From positions 106,324 through 140,884 of the forward strand of contig WELB01000259.1 of the NCBI GenBank assembly GCA_009602725.1: a stretch of 34,561 nucleotides of DNA, in the 5' to 3' direction. Below the pieces are notes generated by a model. It did no database searches. It saw nothing but the letters and a program-made list of their open reading frames with translations, and was not told the DNA's origin. Numbering within the stretch: the first letter of the stretch is position 1; every line of letters begins with the position of its first letter. This DNA comes from Spirogloea muscicola (taxonomy: Eukaryota; Streptophyta; Zygnematophyceae; Spirogloeales; Spirogloeaceae). The translations under genes were made by a program, and so were the position numbers. This document shows positions 18,290 to 27,375 of the stretch, one piece after another.

Positions 18290-18986
18290 ATGGAGTCTGC
18301 TGACTCGAGTGCGCAACCTAGTCCTCCTCCGCCGGCAGTACCACCGGCTGTGGTCGAGGAGATGGTGAATGAGATGGCGGAGCTCCAAGCGCCCGGCGCG
18401 AACGGCCTGTTATCCGCCGAGGCGCGGCGTCTCGAGCGCCTCAGTGAGCAAGTAGAGGCTGCAATCCCGAGTGTGGATCTGCTGGTTAATCATGTGTTGA
18501 GGTTGTTATGCAAAGAGGTGTGGTGCGAACACTGATTGCCCGCACGTGCGCGGGTGAGCAGCGGGTTTGCCGCCTCAAGGTGAAAGTAAGCCATGGCGCG
18601 CGGCTGGGCCTGTCCAGCCGTGCCAGCCTGCCAAGTATGATGGGCAGCGCAGCCTCGCCGCCTGGCTCCGTGAGTTGAACATGTGGTTCGCGTTGTGTAA
18701 AGCACCTGTACCATCCCGTGTGGGAATCGCGACCACGTACCTCACGACGGATCCCGCAACTGTTTGGGCATCCACGAAGTCGTCCTCCCACCCCAGAGTG
18801 TCTAATCATTGGGACTTCTTCACCCGCTCTCTCACCATCCAGTACGGAAAGGTGCGTGCGAGGCTCAATGCCCGCAATTTGGTCGATGTCATTCGCATAG
18901 TGGGCAATGATTTCGAAGAGTATGTTCGACACGTTCATTTGTTGTTGATGAAATGCGGTACAATGGACGCCAAACAGCAAGTGTAA
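18290..18986 (+). pseudogene. gag: Ty3/gypsy gag, decayed (plus-strand X element)
   Basis: Capsid gene in two frames. 18290-18535 starts MESADSSAQP and keeps LSAEARRLERLSEQV; a frameshift near 18530 then moves to the frame of 18567-18986 with QPAKYDGQRSLAAWLRELN, WFALCKAP, WDFFTRSLTIQYGKVRARL and NDFEEYVRHVHLLLMKCG. It aligns along its length with the minus-strand gag at 1133-2415. The frame stops at 18986 within the capsid, and the expected basic region and CCHC zinc knuckle are absent: the downstream sequence is broken by the 76-bp LTR patch at 19056. Cannot make a working capsid. Confidence 0.85.
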
Positions 18987-19055
18987 CGCTTCGAGGCGGG
19001 TTTCCCGCACTGCGTGGCAGTGTTGTCCTAGTAAAACAAAGTCACGTTAGAAGCT

Positions 19056-19131
19056 GTGAGCGCCACCTCATGACCGCCGGACTCGTAGTGACATACCTGT
19101 GACGCGTGTAGCGCTGTGACGCGCCTGGCGG
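19056..19131 (+). repeat. 76-bp LTR X fragment inside the coding region
   Basis: Matches 17130-17205 of LTR X2 at 75 of 76 positions (A instead of G in CTCATGACCG). It sits where the gag zinc knuckle and protease start should be, in the same orientation as the LTR. Confidence 0.9.
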
Positions 19132-19422
19132 TTTGTGCAAGGTTCCCATTCGAATTCGCATCATAAAGCTGAGGTGCTTTGCTACGCTATTGCGTTGACC
19201 GTCGCATTTGATGTGATAGTGGGAGATGATTGGCTTCGTGCCACGTCAGCATGCCTTGACTATGAACGCCAGACTTGCACTGTCCAACGTGGCGCACGGC
19301 GCTTTGTCCTTTGCAAGCAGCTTCCCTGTGCACCGCCGCTGGCGGCAGGGCTTCCATTCTGCTGTCCGCCATGCAGATGAAGCGATTGATTCACAAGAAC
19401 ACTGTCCAGCTGGCATTTTCTT
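19132..19422 (+). pseudogene. pol: Protease C-terminal part (X element)
   Basis: Frame 19135-19380 contains FDVIVGDDWLRATSACLDYE (about 19207-19266), matching the conserved end of Ty3/gypsy protease (hydrophobic-D-V-I-x-G-x-D-W-L). The catalytic Asp-Ser/Thr-Gly segment is missing, being upstream where the LTR patch lies. Inactive. Confidence 0.7.
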
Positions 19423-20511
19423 GTGATGGTGGCGGTGAATGACGAGTCTGAGCCTGACTTGTGTGTGAATGCTGCGAATTCACATGGCGGGGTTCTTGAT
19501 AAGCTGCTGGAAGAGTTTGCGGATGTGTTTCCCGACTCTCTTCCTGACGGTCTACCTCCTCACCGAGGTGTGGCTCATACAATTCCACTGGAGCCAGGCG
19601 CTCAACCGCCTTACCGTCCCATGTACCGGCTTAGCCCTCTCGAATTCCGAGAAATGCAGTCCCAGGTCGAGGACCTGCTGGCGAAGGGCTACGTTGAGCC
19701 CTCTCAGTCACCATACACAGCACCCATTCTCTTTGTCAAAAGGATGGCACTCTACGGATGTGCATTGATGATCGGGCTTTGAATAAGCTTGCCATCGAGA
19801 ACCGACACCCATTGCCTCGAATAGATGATCTGTTCGATTGGCTGGCAGGGGCTACGGTGTTTAGCTCCCTGGACCTGGCAAGTGGGTATCATCGAATTCG
19901 AATCACGCCTGCGGATGTTCCGAAGTCTGCGTTCCGGACGCCGCTTGGACTTTCCAGTTCAAGGTGCTCAGCTTTGGTCTGACCAATGCACCGGCTACAG
20001 TCCAGGCAGTGATGTCGAGGGTTTCTGGCCGCCTGCTCTACCATTTTGTGCTGGTTTACTCGGAGGATATCCTGGTGTTTAGCAAACCGCCTGAGGATCA
20101 CGTGAGGCACCTGCGCCAAGTGCTGCAGCTGCTGCGTGAAAATCAACTTTATGCCAAGCAGTCCAAGTGCGCATTTCATCAGCCAGAGCTGACATACCTC
20201 GGGCATGTCGTGGGCAAAGACGGCATACGTGTCGACCCAAGAAGACTTCGGTCGTACGGGATTGGCCTGTGCCACGGACTGTACCTGCATTGCACTCCTT
20301 TCTGGGGCTTTGCGAACTACTTCCGTAAGTTCTTACAAGGCTAAGGGAACTTAGCACTTTCTCTTACGAAGCTAACTCGTAAGGACGTACCTTGGGATTG
20401 GTCGTACGAATGCCAGAGGGCATTTGAGGGAGTCCAGCTGGCGTTGACATCTCCGCCTGCGCTGGCCTTTCCTCGTGAAGGCGTGTATATGAACTCCTCT
20501 GCGATGCCTCT
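19423..20511 (+). pseudogene. pol: Reverse transcriptase, decayed (X element)
   Basis: RNA-directed DNA polymerase in three frames. 19423-19782: LLEEFADVFPDSLPDGLPPH, YRPMYRLSPLEF and [18 protein letters not shown] shift near 19745 leads to [20 protein letters not shown] and motif [15 protein letters not shown] (19862-19903). A shift near 19960 leads to [15 protein letters not shown] and the catalytic loop LVYSEDILVFS (about 20048-20080), where the family has a Y-x-D-D; here it is Y-S-E-D, so the first catalytic aspartate is replaced by glutamate. A stop follows GFANYFRKFLQG at 20342. A further stop at about 20513 precedes RNase H. Inactive. Confidence 0.88.
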
Positions 20512-20868
20512 TTGACCGGCATTGGTGCCGTGTTTTTGCAAGAGGGTCACCCGTTAGCGTTTGAGAGTCGCCTGCTGATGCCTGCAGAGCGACATTACAC
20601 TACGGGCGAGCAGGAATTGCTGGCTGTGGTGCACGCCTTACGTGTCTGGCGTTGCTACCTGGAAGGTGTGGCAGTCACGGTTGTCACGGATCATTGCCCG
20701 TTGACATATTTCCACACGCAGCAGCATTTGACTCGGCGTCAAGCGCGATGGGCGGAGTGCATGGCACAATTCGATTTCCAGTGGTTTTATCGCCCTGGAC
20801 GTCTTAATATTGTTGCGGACCCTGTGAGAGTCATAACATTCGCGGCGCTAATGCATTGGCTACCTTGA
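20512..20868 (+). pseudogene. pol: RNase H domain (X element)
   Basis: Best-preserved part of pol: 118 open codons with GIGAVFLQEGHPLAFESRLL, HYTTGEQELLAVVHALRVWR (the E of the active site), VTDHCPLTYFHTQQ (active-site D) and QFDFQWFYRPGRLN. It would remove the RNA strand during reverse transcription. The first active-site Asp of the DAS motif lies just upstream, beyond a frameshift at 20513, and the C-terminus shifts after VADPV. Confidence 0.8.
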
Positions 20869-22200
20869 ATGCTTCTGGAGTTCGGGCTGCAGGACTGCGT
20901 CCGACTCGTCAAGCTTCTCAGCTACCCCACGGAAGACCTCTCTGAGCTCTATGTCCGCATCCGTCGAGGGTATGGCACCGACCCGTGGTTAGCTGAGGCC
21001 GCCAACGTGAGCTCCCTCACTGATGACCACGGCTTTTGGTGGCAAGGCGACGCTATTGTGGTCCCGGACTGCAATGCGATGCCTTGCGCACTGACATTAT
21101 GCAGGAGCTGCATGATACGCCTTACAGTGGTCATCTGGGAGTGAGTAACCCAATAGGCTGTGCGACGCCTCCTTTGGTGGAAGGGCTTCTGAGCCCAGGT
21201 GCGCGCTTTTGTGGTCAGTTGTGCCACATGCCAGCGTAGTAAGGCACTCTCGGGCAAGCCTGCCGGATTACTTCAGCCCTTGCAGATTCTGGAGCGGAAT
21301 TGGTCTGATGTAAGTGTGGATTCCATCACACAATTGCCTAAGACAGGCCGCGGTTCACTTGCGTGCAGGCCGCGCTTTGGCGGCGGCCTCCGGCTTCCGA
21401 CAGGGCGACGTCTTTCCGCCGGCTAGCTATTCAGACCTGCATCTCCTGACTAGAGGTTACTGAGATTTTCGTTACTGATATCTTAGTCCTTAGCACTCCG
21501 ACTTCTCCAGACCTTGTCCTTTCTTTCTTTGGGCTGGCCTCTCCCAGCCACCAGTCAATCGGGCCGCGCTTTGCTCGAAGACGCGGAACGGCTATGATGC
21601 CATTGTCGTCTTTGTGGATCGCTTGAGTAAAAAGGTGCTCCCACAAATACGCGGGTCTCGGCGAAGGACTTCGCTGGCATCTTTGTGGATACGGTTTGGA
21701 AGCTGCATAGAGTACCTGAGAGGTTGGTCTCGGACCGCGATCCGCTTTACAGGACACTTCTGGACGGAAGTTTGCAAGCTTATTGGCACGAAACAAGCCA
21801 TTTCCACAGCCTTTCATCCACAAACTGATGGCCAAACGGAGCGAATGAACTGAGCTCTCGAGGACATGTTGAGGCACTTCGTCAACCCCAGCCTAACTGA
21901 CTGGGACGAGTATTTGGCTCCGGCTGAATATGCTGTGTACAGTGCCTATCATGCGTCCACAAAGGAGACTCCATTCTTCCTCAACTATGGTCAGCATCCC
22001 CGAGCTCCACTTCAGGTGGGGAGGCCGGAACGAGTAACCGCCGGCGGTAGCCTTTACTGGGACCCTCTTGGAGGCTCAGAGACAAGCTCGGCAATTCTTG
22101 GAAATTGCCCAGAGTCGCCAGAAGGCTCATGTTGACAACCATCGGAAGGACGTGTCCTTCGATGTTGGTGCGCAAGTGCTGCTGAGCACGAATGTCGTGC
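20869..22200 (+). pseudogene. pol: Integrase, decayed and interrupted (X element)
   Basis: Zinc-binding N-terminal part: LHDTPYSGHLGVS (21098-21140) and VSCATCQRSK (21209-21243), the HHCC pattern. The core starts SVDSITQLPKT (21313-21344), is split by a 233-bp insertion, and resumes RNGYDAIVVFVDRLSKK (21583-21635). Later core segments ERLVSDRDP, KLIGTKQAISTAFHPQTDGQ (21775-21835), an in-frame TGA at 21850, LAPAEYAVYSAYHAS, and the start of the C-terminal domain SFDVGAQVLLST (22157-22192). Similarity ends near 22200, before the SH3-like and chromodomain parts. Frameshifts near 21650, 21720 and 22060. Confidence 0.85.
21345..21577. mobile_element. 233-bp insertion of unknown type with AAGAC target duplication
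   Basis: The integrase reading is restored exactly when 21345-21577 plus one copy of AAGAC is removed; AAGAC occurs at 21340-21344 and 21578-21582. The insert starts AGGCCGCGGTTC and ends CCGCGCTTTGCTCG, so it is not a TG..CA LTR. It contains a 12-bp direct repeat GGCCGCGCTTTG (21368-21379 and 21562-21573) and a hairpin GGCTGG/CCAGCC (21531-21549). No A-rich tail and no clear terminal inverted repeat. I do not recognise the family. Confidence 0.8.
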
Positions 22201-22786
22201 CTGCCCGTATAGCGCCCTATCCGCGTCGAAGAGCCACACCTGAAGCTCCGCCTACAGGCCAGGACTCTGCTTGACTAGCAGCAGCCTGCCCTGCATGGCC
22301 TCACTACCAAGTAAGCAGACGTGCATAGGATGTGGCAGAAGAGTCACCACACCCCAAGTCTCAAAGGCGGATCTCACGCTCTCTCCTTGCCTCCCTCTCT
22401 CTCGCGTGCGCCTCCTGCGCCGCTGCGTGGTCAACCCCGCCGGGGGATCTCTCGCGCTTCGGCCCTCTGGCCAACCTGGCCTGGAGTGCCTACCCTGCGC
22501 GGCTGCCAAGCCCTTGCAAACCCCTGACGGCGGCTGCTGCGGCGGCGGCGCTAGGATCTTTCTCCACCGAGAAACTGGCGGAGAGATGGCCTCTCTCCGC
22601 CCACCGATCTCTTAAGATCCCACCCCGCGAGGGGAGGGTCAAGGCAGTAGGTACAGGGACTTAGCTCCGGCGCCCCGGGGCTCTCCAGCCCGCCCTACGG
22701 GTTGCACCCTACCCAGCGAGTCACCCCATGGAATAACCCCGCTGAGGTTCCCTGTACCACCTTCCTCCCTGAGATATCCGACCAGG
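22201..22786. other. Unrecognised spacer, right inner flank of the inverted repeat
   Basis: No protein motif and no LTR end found. CTCTCTC-rich (22380-22400) then GC-rich (22430-22560). It is the sequence present before LTR X3 inserted (it continues through GTTAG to 23661) and has no mirror copy in the left arm. The 110- and 114-codon frames are proline/arginine-rich by composition. Confidence 0.5.
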
Positions 22787-22791
22787 GTTAG

Positions 22792-23655
22792 TGAAGCGTT
22801 CTAAGCCCTTCACAGACAGTCAAGGGTTAGAACGTGCTGATTGGTTTCGGTGGCTGGGGTTTAGAGACAAACCCCCAGCACAGTGAAGCACCACGTGGAC
22901 ACGCAGCGGAATACCTTGCCCTGAGGCGCCGCCGACAGGCGGCGACTCACCTCTCGGTACGGGCCAGCAGCTGTCCCCAGAGGGAGCAGCCACAGTCTAC
23001 CTTCAGGAGAGCCGATGAAGATCCGCAGGGACGGGTTGCGGCGTCGGGCTGCAGCAGCAGGCAGCAGCAGGCCTGCGTGGACGAGCTGCGGCAGCAGGCG
23101 GCAGCAGGGCTGCGCGCCTCTCTCTGGCGTGGGCTTCGCTCCCTTCGACCGGTGCCCTGAGGCAGGTCTCAGCCCTACTTGTAGTGCTTCATGTGCCACC
23201 CTCCCCAGGGGTCTCTGGGAGGCTCGCCTCAAGGCCCACCTCGAGAAGGCGGGCCCTACGGGGGGATACGGTCGTGAGGACGGCGGCACCGCCCTGCGCG
23301 GCGCGGTGCCGCCCTGCGCGGCGCCGCCAGGCGCGTCACAGCGCTACACGCGTCACAGGTATGTCACTACGAGTCCGGCGGCCATGAGGTGGCGCTCACC
23401 GGTGCGGCGGACATGCCGCCGACGGGCGCGTCGCGGTGCCGCCCTGCGCGGTGCCGCCCTGCGCGGCGCGGTGGCCATGGCCCGGGGCCCGGGCGGCCCT
23501 GCGCCGACAGCTCCGGCAAGCAGCGGTGAGCCGCCTCTCACTTGCCGCGCGTCGCCCACGTGTCGCACGCCAACGATACCGGGGCCGCGTGCCGTTACCA
23601 CGTGTTAGCGTTCAACCCACGGTTTAACGGCACGTAAACGGATGGGGACGTTACA
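22792..23655 (-). mobile_element. Solo LTR family X, copy X3, with target duplication
   Basis: Complete 864-bp X LTR, minus strand, TGTAACGTCC (23655) to GCTTCA (22792), flanked by GTTAG on both sides (22787-22791 and 23656-23660). No internal region remains, so this is a solo LTR. The left arm has the reverse complement of the same right-hand flank (CTAAC, 16869-16873) next to X2, but there the other LTR side leads into primer site and gag. Confidence 0.93.
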
Positions 23656-23742
23656 GTTAGCCCTGCTCGGTTCCGCCCAAGTGCCATCTAGCCGACGCTA
23701 AGACGACGCTACGCGCACGGGCATGACACGAAGCACTTATCA

Positions 23743-24165
23743 TTGCGGGCTGTGGGTACGCGCAAGTTGCTGCCCAAGTGGGTTGGACCGTTTGCTGTCG
23801 TACGCCTTGTGGGCAAGGTGTCCTACGAGCTGAAGACACCGGTACATTGGAAGGTCCATAACGTTTTCCATGTGTCTCAGCTGAGGGCGTTCCTTTCGGA
23901 TGGTTGTGTCCAACCGCCCCCACCTCCACCACTGATCGAGGATGATCTTGAGATTGAGGTGGAAGAGATCTTATCTCACAGGGACAAGCCTCGAGGGCGT
24001 AAGACCTGTGAGTATCTGGTGAAGTGGCTCGGGTATGGGCCGGAGCACAACACGTGGGAGCCCGCGGCCAATTTGGCAAATTGTCCAGATGCTCTCAGGG
24101 AATACCTGGCCAAGGTTGGTATTTCTCCTTGGCTTGGTAGAGGCAGCAGCCGGCGGCCGTCTTAA
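23743..24165 (+). CDS. pol: Integrase C-terminus with chromodomain, right arm
   Basis: Open 140-codon 3' end of a chromovirus-type Ty3/gypsy pol. Residues 1-50 are the end of the integrase C-terminal domain (LLPKWVGPFAVVRLVGKVSY, VHNVFHVSQLRAFL). A proline run and acidic linker follow, then a chromodomain (about residues 70-120): IEVEEILSHR, EYLVKWLGYG and NTWEPAANL, with the aromatic residues that in chromodomains form the methyl-lysine pocket. In known chromoviruses it steers integration to modified chromatin. The true N-terminus is upstream and lost; the first Met is internal. The frame is intact in both arms while all other pol parts are broken. The likely owner is the element whose 3' LTR is Z2. 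Confidence 0.85.
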   Translation: MRAVGTRKLLPKWVGPFAVVRLVGKVSYELKTPVHWKVHNVFHVSQLRAFLSDGCVQPPPPPPLIEDDLEIEVEEILSHRDKPRGRKTCEYLVKWLGYGPEHNTWEPAANLANCPDALREYLAKVGISPWLGRGSSRRPS

Positions 24166-24209
24166 TTCCTGTCGGCTGTTCTCTCGTGGTTTCCGAGGAC
24201 GTGAACACC

Positions 24210-24221
24210 AGAGTGGGGAGG
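24210..24221 (+). promoter_or_regulatory. Polypurine tract, right arm
   Basis: AGAGTGGGGAGG, two bases before the Z2 start TGTAATG at 24224 and 45 bases after the pol stop. Confidence 0.7.
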
Positions 24222-24223
24222 TA

Positions 24224-24776
24224 TGTAATGAATCAGCGGTCTGGTTAAGCCAAATGGCTTTCTTTGTTGGCAATACATGACCGACTATTTGGGCCAGGTG
24301 ACCCGCCCCAGCTGGCGGGCTGGCTGGCCGGGCAAGTGGCCCAACCGGGTGCTGGCCCCGCCCGTCCTAAAATACCCCTCGCCAGGATCCACCCGTTCAA
24401 GGGAGGATCTTTGGCCTGCCGCAAGGCGGGCCATGAGGCGACCCGCTGACACCCCTTAGGGAGGGTGGCATGGGGAAGCACAAGGAGCCTTGGGGGCTGA
24501 GGCTCAACAATCAGTTCGAAGCCGGTGAAGCCCAGGAGCCGCCTTGCTGCTGCTCGCCGCCGCAGCCGCCGCCGCACTCTGCTGCGGGGCCTGCTGCGCC
24601 GGCCTGCGTCCAGGAGGTGGAGTTGCCGCCGGACGGCGTCGCCACAGGGCCTGTCTTCCGCTGCGCTGATGCGCTAGTGCTTTGCCTGTGTAGTGGGTTG
24701 GCTCCTAAACCCACTACGTTCGAAGTCAATAAGGACTGCTCTCTCTAAATGCGTACTTAGGGCGAGGTTCCTTACA
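24224..24776 (+). repeat. LTR family Z, copy Z2 (3' LTR, 553 bp)
   Basis: TGTAATGAATCAGCGG to GTTCCTTACA. TATA-like CCTAAAATACC at 24366-24376. The terminal module has different bases from X and Y but the same layout: small hairpin CGCC-GGAC-GGCG (24627-24638), GGGCCTGTCTTCCGCTGCG, a perfect 10-bp stem GTAGTGGGTT/AACCCACTAC (24690-24717), GTCAATAAGGAC (24725-24736), stem CTAA/TTAG with CTC/GAG outside (24741-24766). It joins W2 directly, sharing ACA at the junction. Confidence 0.8.
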
Positions 24777-25344
24777 TGCTCAGCGGCATGCGTGGGCCCG
24801 GACGCCCCCGGTGGCATGTTTCGCTGCGGCCATGCCCGGCCATGCCCGGCCTCGGCCATGCCTGGCGGCATGCTCTGCCGCGACCATGCTTGGCGCCATG
24901 GCGCCTGCTGGAGACAGCTCATGGTTCCCTCGTCTGGCACTCCTCGCGGGCGAGCCTGGGGGCGACCCCCATACACCCTGGAGGAATCGTGGCACGGAGA
25001 AGCACTTACTACTGCACTGAGCGGAGAGACACCCGACCGGAGGCCGGGGACTCAGTGAAGCTCTGAGAGGCGCAGCCTAGCGGCTGCCTGCTGCTGTAGA
25101 CCGCTGCCGCGCGCGGCTCGTTGCCAAGTCTGCCGAGGAGACCTTGGCGGCGTCCCGCTAGAGGCCAGTCTGCAGCGCGTGCCCGGGAGGTGGAGCTGCT
25201 GCCTAGCGGCAGCGCCACAGGCCAAGTCTTTCGCTGTGCTGAGTGCTTCGACGTGGCGGGTGGTTGTCCCTAGCTCCTTAAGCACTCAATCCCAATAAGG
25301 ACGCATTCCGCTCTAACCTGCCTGTTAGGGACCGAACGCTATCA
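24777..25344 (+). repeat. LTR family W, copy W2 (5' truncated)
   Basis: Begins inside U3 at TGCTCAGCGGCATGCG, matching W1 from 8684 leftwards on the minus strand, and ends near GCTATCA (25344). CATGCCCGGC-type repeats at 24830-24900. Hairpins GCTGCC-TAGC-GGCAGC (25198-25213) and CTAAC/GTTAG (25313-25328), with CCCAATAAGGAC between them. Confidence 0.75.
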
Positions 25345-26070
25345 GGTAATGGCGGCTGGTGCGCGCTCACCCTGCTTTGTGCTGAGTGCACACTCCATAT
25401 GCTGGTAGTATGGTGCTTGGCACTGAGTGCGATAAGAATGTGGCTGTTTGCCATCCTCGTAACTCTCAAGGCCTTTGTGGCCCTGGTCAGCAGCATCTCG
25501 GTGTCACCTACTTCCAGTGGAAGTCCTTGGCTCTTTGCAGCTGTTGATGATGTGATGGCACAGCTATGGGTTGAGTAAGCTTGCGGAGCTAGCAGATGTT
25601 GTCAACGCCCTCTGCAGCCACTGGCTGGTCGGTTTTTCGCCGGTATATTCTTGTGCTGACCACGTGTCATGCCACACTTGGCGGGCATGGACACGACCAT
25701 GTGGATCTCAGTGTCCTGCCCCAGTGGCTGTAATGTCGGCCATATTGCTGGGTAGCGAAGACTGGACCATTAGTCCAGCTAAGGGCTGAGTACCCGTGTG
25801 AGCTCGTAGCTGAAAAGCAGCCGGCATCGGATGCCAGCAGCTGGCCAGTGCACCAGAGTACCCTGGGTGAGTGCTCGTCTCCGCCTTTGAATGTCAAAGT
25901 CAAAGGGCTGACTTGTAGCAATTACTTTGTAACTCATGTTTGCACTCTGCGACCAACAGCTGTTGTGAAAATGTACCTTCGCACGCAACCAGCATTGGCT
26001 GTGTATATCTAATCCTGATGAGTATTGAGTCTCCCCCTGACTCAGTAGTACGTGTGGTAGCCTCACCTGG
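25345..26070. other. Unrecognised internal sequence, right arm
   Basis: Mirror of 14459-15184. Lies between LTR W2 and an RT fossil on the plus strand, so it probably held leader, gag and protease of a W-type element; no motif survives that I can recognise. Confidence 0.4.
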
Positions 26071-26396
26071 TGCAGCTCTTGACAGCAGTCAACAAAGTAG
26101 TCGGATGCATTCTCGAACTCTTCTGGACGGATTGCCTCCTCATCCGAAGTGGCTCAGTGACGTCCAGTGCACTGCCACCTTACTGCCCTTTGTATCATCT
26201 GAAGTCGATTGTGGGGGGGTGCAAACCCAAGTGGCGGACCTGCTAAGAGTACGGGCATAGTGAGCCCCCACAGTCGCCGCATGGTGCACCTATTCGCTTC
26301 CTTGTAAGCATTGCGGTAGTCATCGGATGTGCATCCAGCGTCGAGCTCTGAACAAGCTCACTGTCAAGAACCGGTACGCTCGGTTTAGAAGCTTAT
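26071..26396 (+). pseudogene. pol: RT N-terminal fossil, right arm
   Basis: LDSSQQSSRMHSRTLLDGLP (26080-26139), GGVQTQVADLLRV and the shifted MCIQRRALNKLTVKNRY (26327-26375) follow the start of Ty3/gypsy RT as seen at 19520-19810. LTR Y4 lies 80 bases further on. Multiple stops; no catalytic motif included. Confidence 0.6.
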
Positions 26397-26477
26397 CACC
26401 AACTTTGTATCACGCAAGGGGAATCTCAGAAGTTGGCTTGTTGTGCCCGCTCGGACACTTCCAGCCCTGTGACAGGC

Positions 26478-27342
26478 TGTGACAATGGGAGTCTTTATCC
26501 CATCAGCGCAACTGTGTAACCACTGACGCGCACGTGCCTGACGCGTGCGACGCGCGAGCGACCCGCGCGAGGTGTCACGCGGTGTGACGCGCCTGCTGAC
26601 GATGTGACGTGCAGGCGCGCCGCCTCCAGCAGAGGTGGCGAATCCTGAACTCCGAAAGCGGAGCTTCTCGGCATATTCCTGAATCTGCCGCCGTGCTCGC
26701 AATGACGTGTATGCGACACGTGTGGCGCGCCTGTGACGCCGCGCCACACCTGTGACCCACTGGCGGCGCCGCAAGCCGACGCCGCAGGGCGCCGCTCGGC
26801 AGCTGGCCGCCGTTGGCCGCCATTGGCCGCCACTGGCCGCCACTTCCAGAAGGAAGCCGCATGGCCTGGCCACGTACTAGATTCCCTTGTCGGGCCCGCC
26901 TTCCCGAGGTGGGCCCTGAGACGAGCCTCCCAGAGACCCCTGGGGAGGGTGGCACATGAAGCACTACAAGTAGGGCTGAGAGCAGACTCGGGCCACTCGG
27001 TCAATCTCAGTGAAGCCCGCGAGAGGGAGGCGCAGCCCCGCTGCCGCCTGCTGCCGCAGCCCGCCGACGCAGCCCTGCTGCTGCCTGCTGCCGCAGCCCG
27101 TCGCCGCATCCCATCGTCGCGGATCTTCGTCGGCTCTCCGTAAGTAAGACTGTGACCGCAGTCGTTGGCCCGCACTTGAGAGGTGAGCTGCTGCCTGTCG
27201 GCAGCAACTCAGGGCAAGACTTCCGCTGTGTAGAACACGTGGTGCTTCGCTGTGCTGGGGGTTTGTTTCTAAACCCCTATGACCGAAACCAATAAGGACC
27301 AACTGACCCTCGACTGTGCTCCTAAGGGTCAGGAATGCTTCA
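26478..27342 (+). repeat. LTR family Y, copy Y4
   Basis: Plus-strand Y LTR, TGTGACAATGGGAG to AATGCTTCA, 865 bp. Hairpins GCTGCC-TGTC-GGCAGC (27190-27205), GGGGTTT/AAACCCC (27258-27277), CTGACCCT/AGGGTCAG (27303-27332). Flanks CAGGC and ATAGT do not match, so no target duplication. A 226-codon minus frame is compositional. Confidence 0.8.
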
Positions 27343-27375
27343 ATAGTGGTCTTCGATCACGTGATGCACCTGCGG

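Larger units (their letters stand above)
22792..27342 (-). repeat. Giant inverted repeat, right arm (4.55 kb)
   Basis: Reverse complement of 13188-17736. Read on the plus strand: X3(-), integrase tail/chromodomain(+), polypurine tract, Z2(+), W2(+), RT fossil(+), Y4(+). The inner end is exactly the X LTR end and the outer end exactly the Y LTR end; sequences beyond both ends differ from those at the left arm. Confidence 0.95.

Noticed and set aside
22787-23660. X3 as the 3' LTR of the plus-strand gag-pol
   Set aside because: It is in the opposite orientation to X2 and has its own target duplication, so it is a separate insertion.
26495-27175. 226-codon open frame on the minus strand
   Set aside because: Lies in LTR Y4; the frame is broken in the sister copy Y3 and in Y1/Y2. 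Composition only.
13188-27342. The large inverted repeat as a foldback DNA transposon or organelle-type inverted repeat
   Set aside because: The arms consist of several nested LTR fragments, limits are LTR ends, no terminal duplication surrounds the outer ends, and no rRNA or organelle genes are present.
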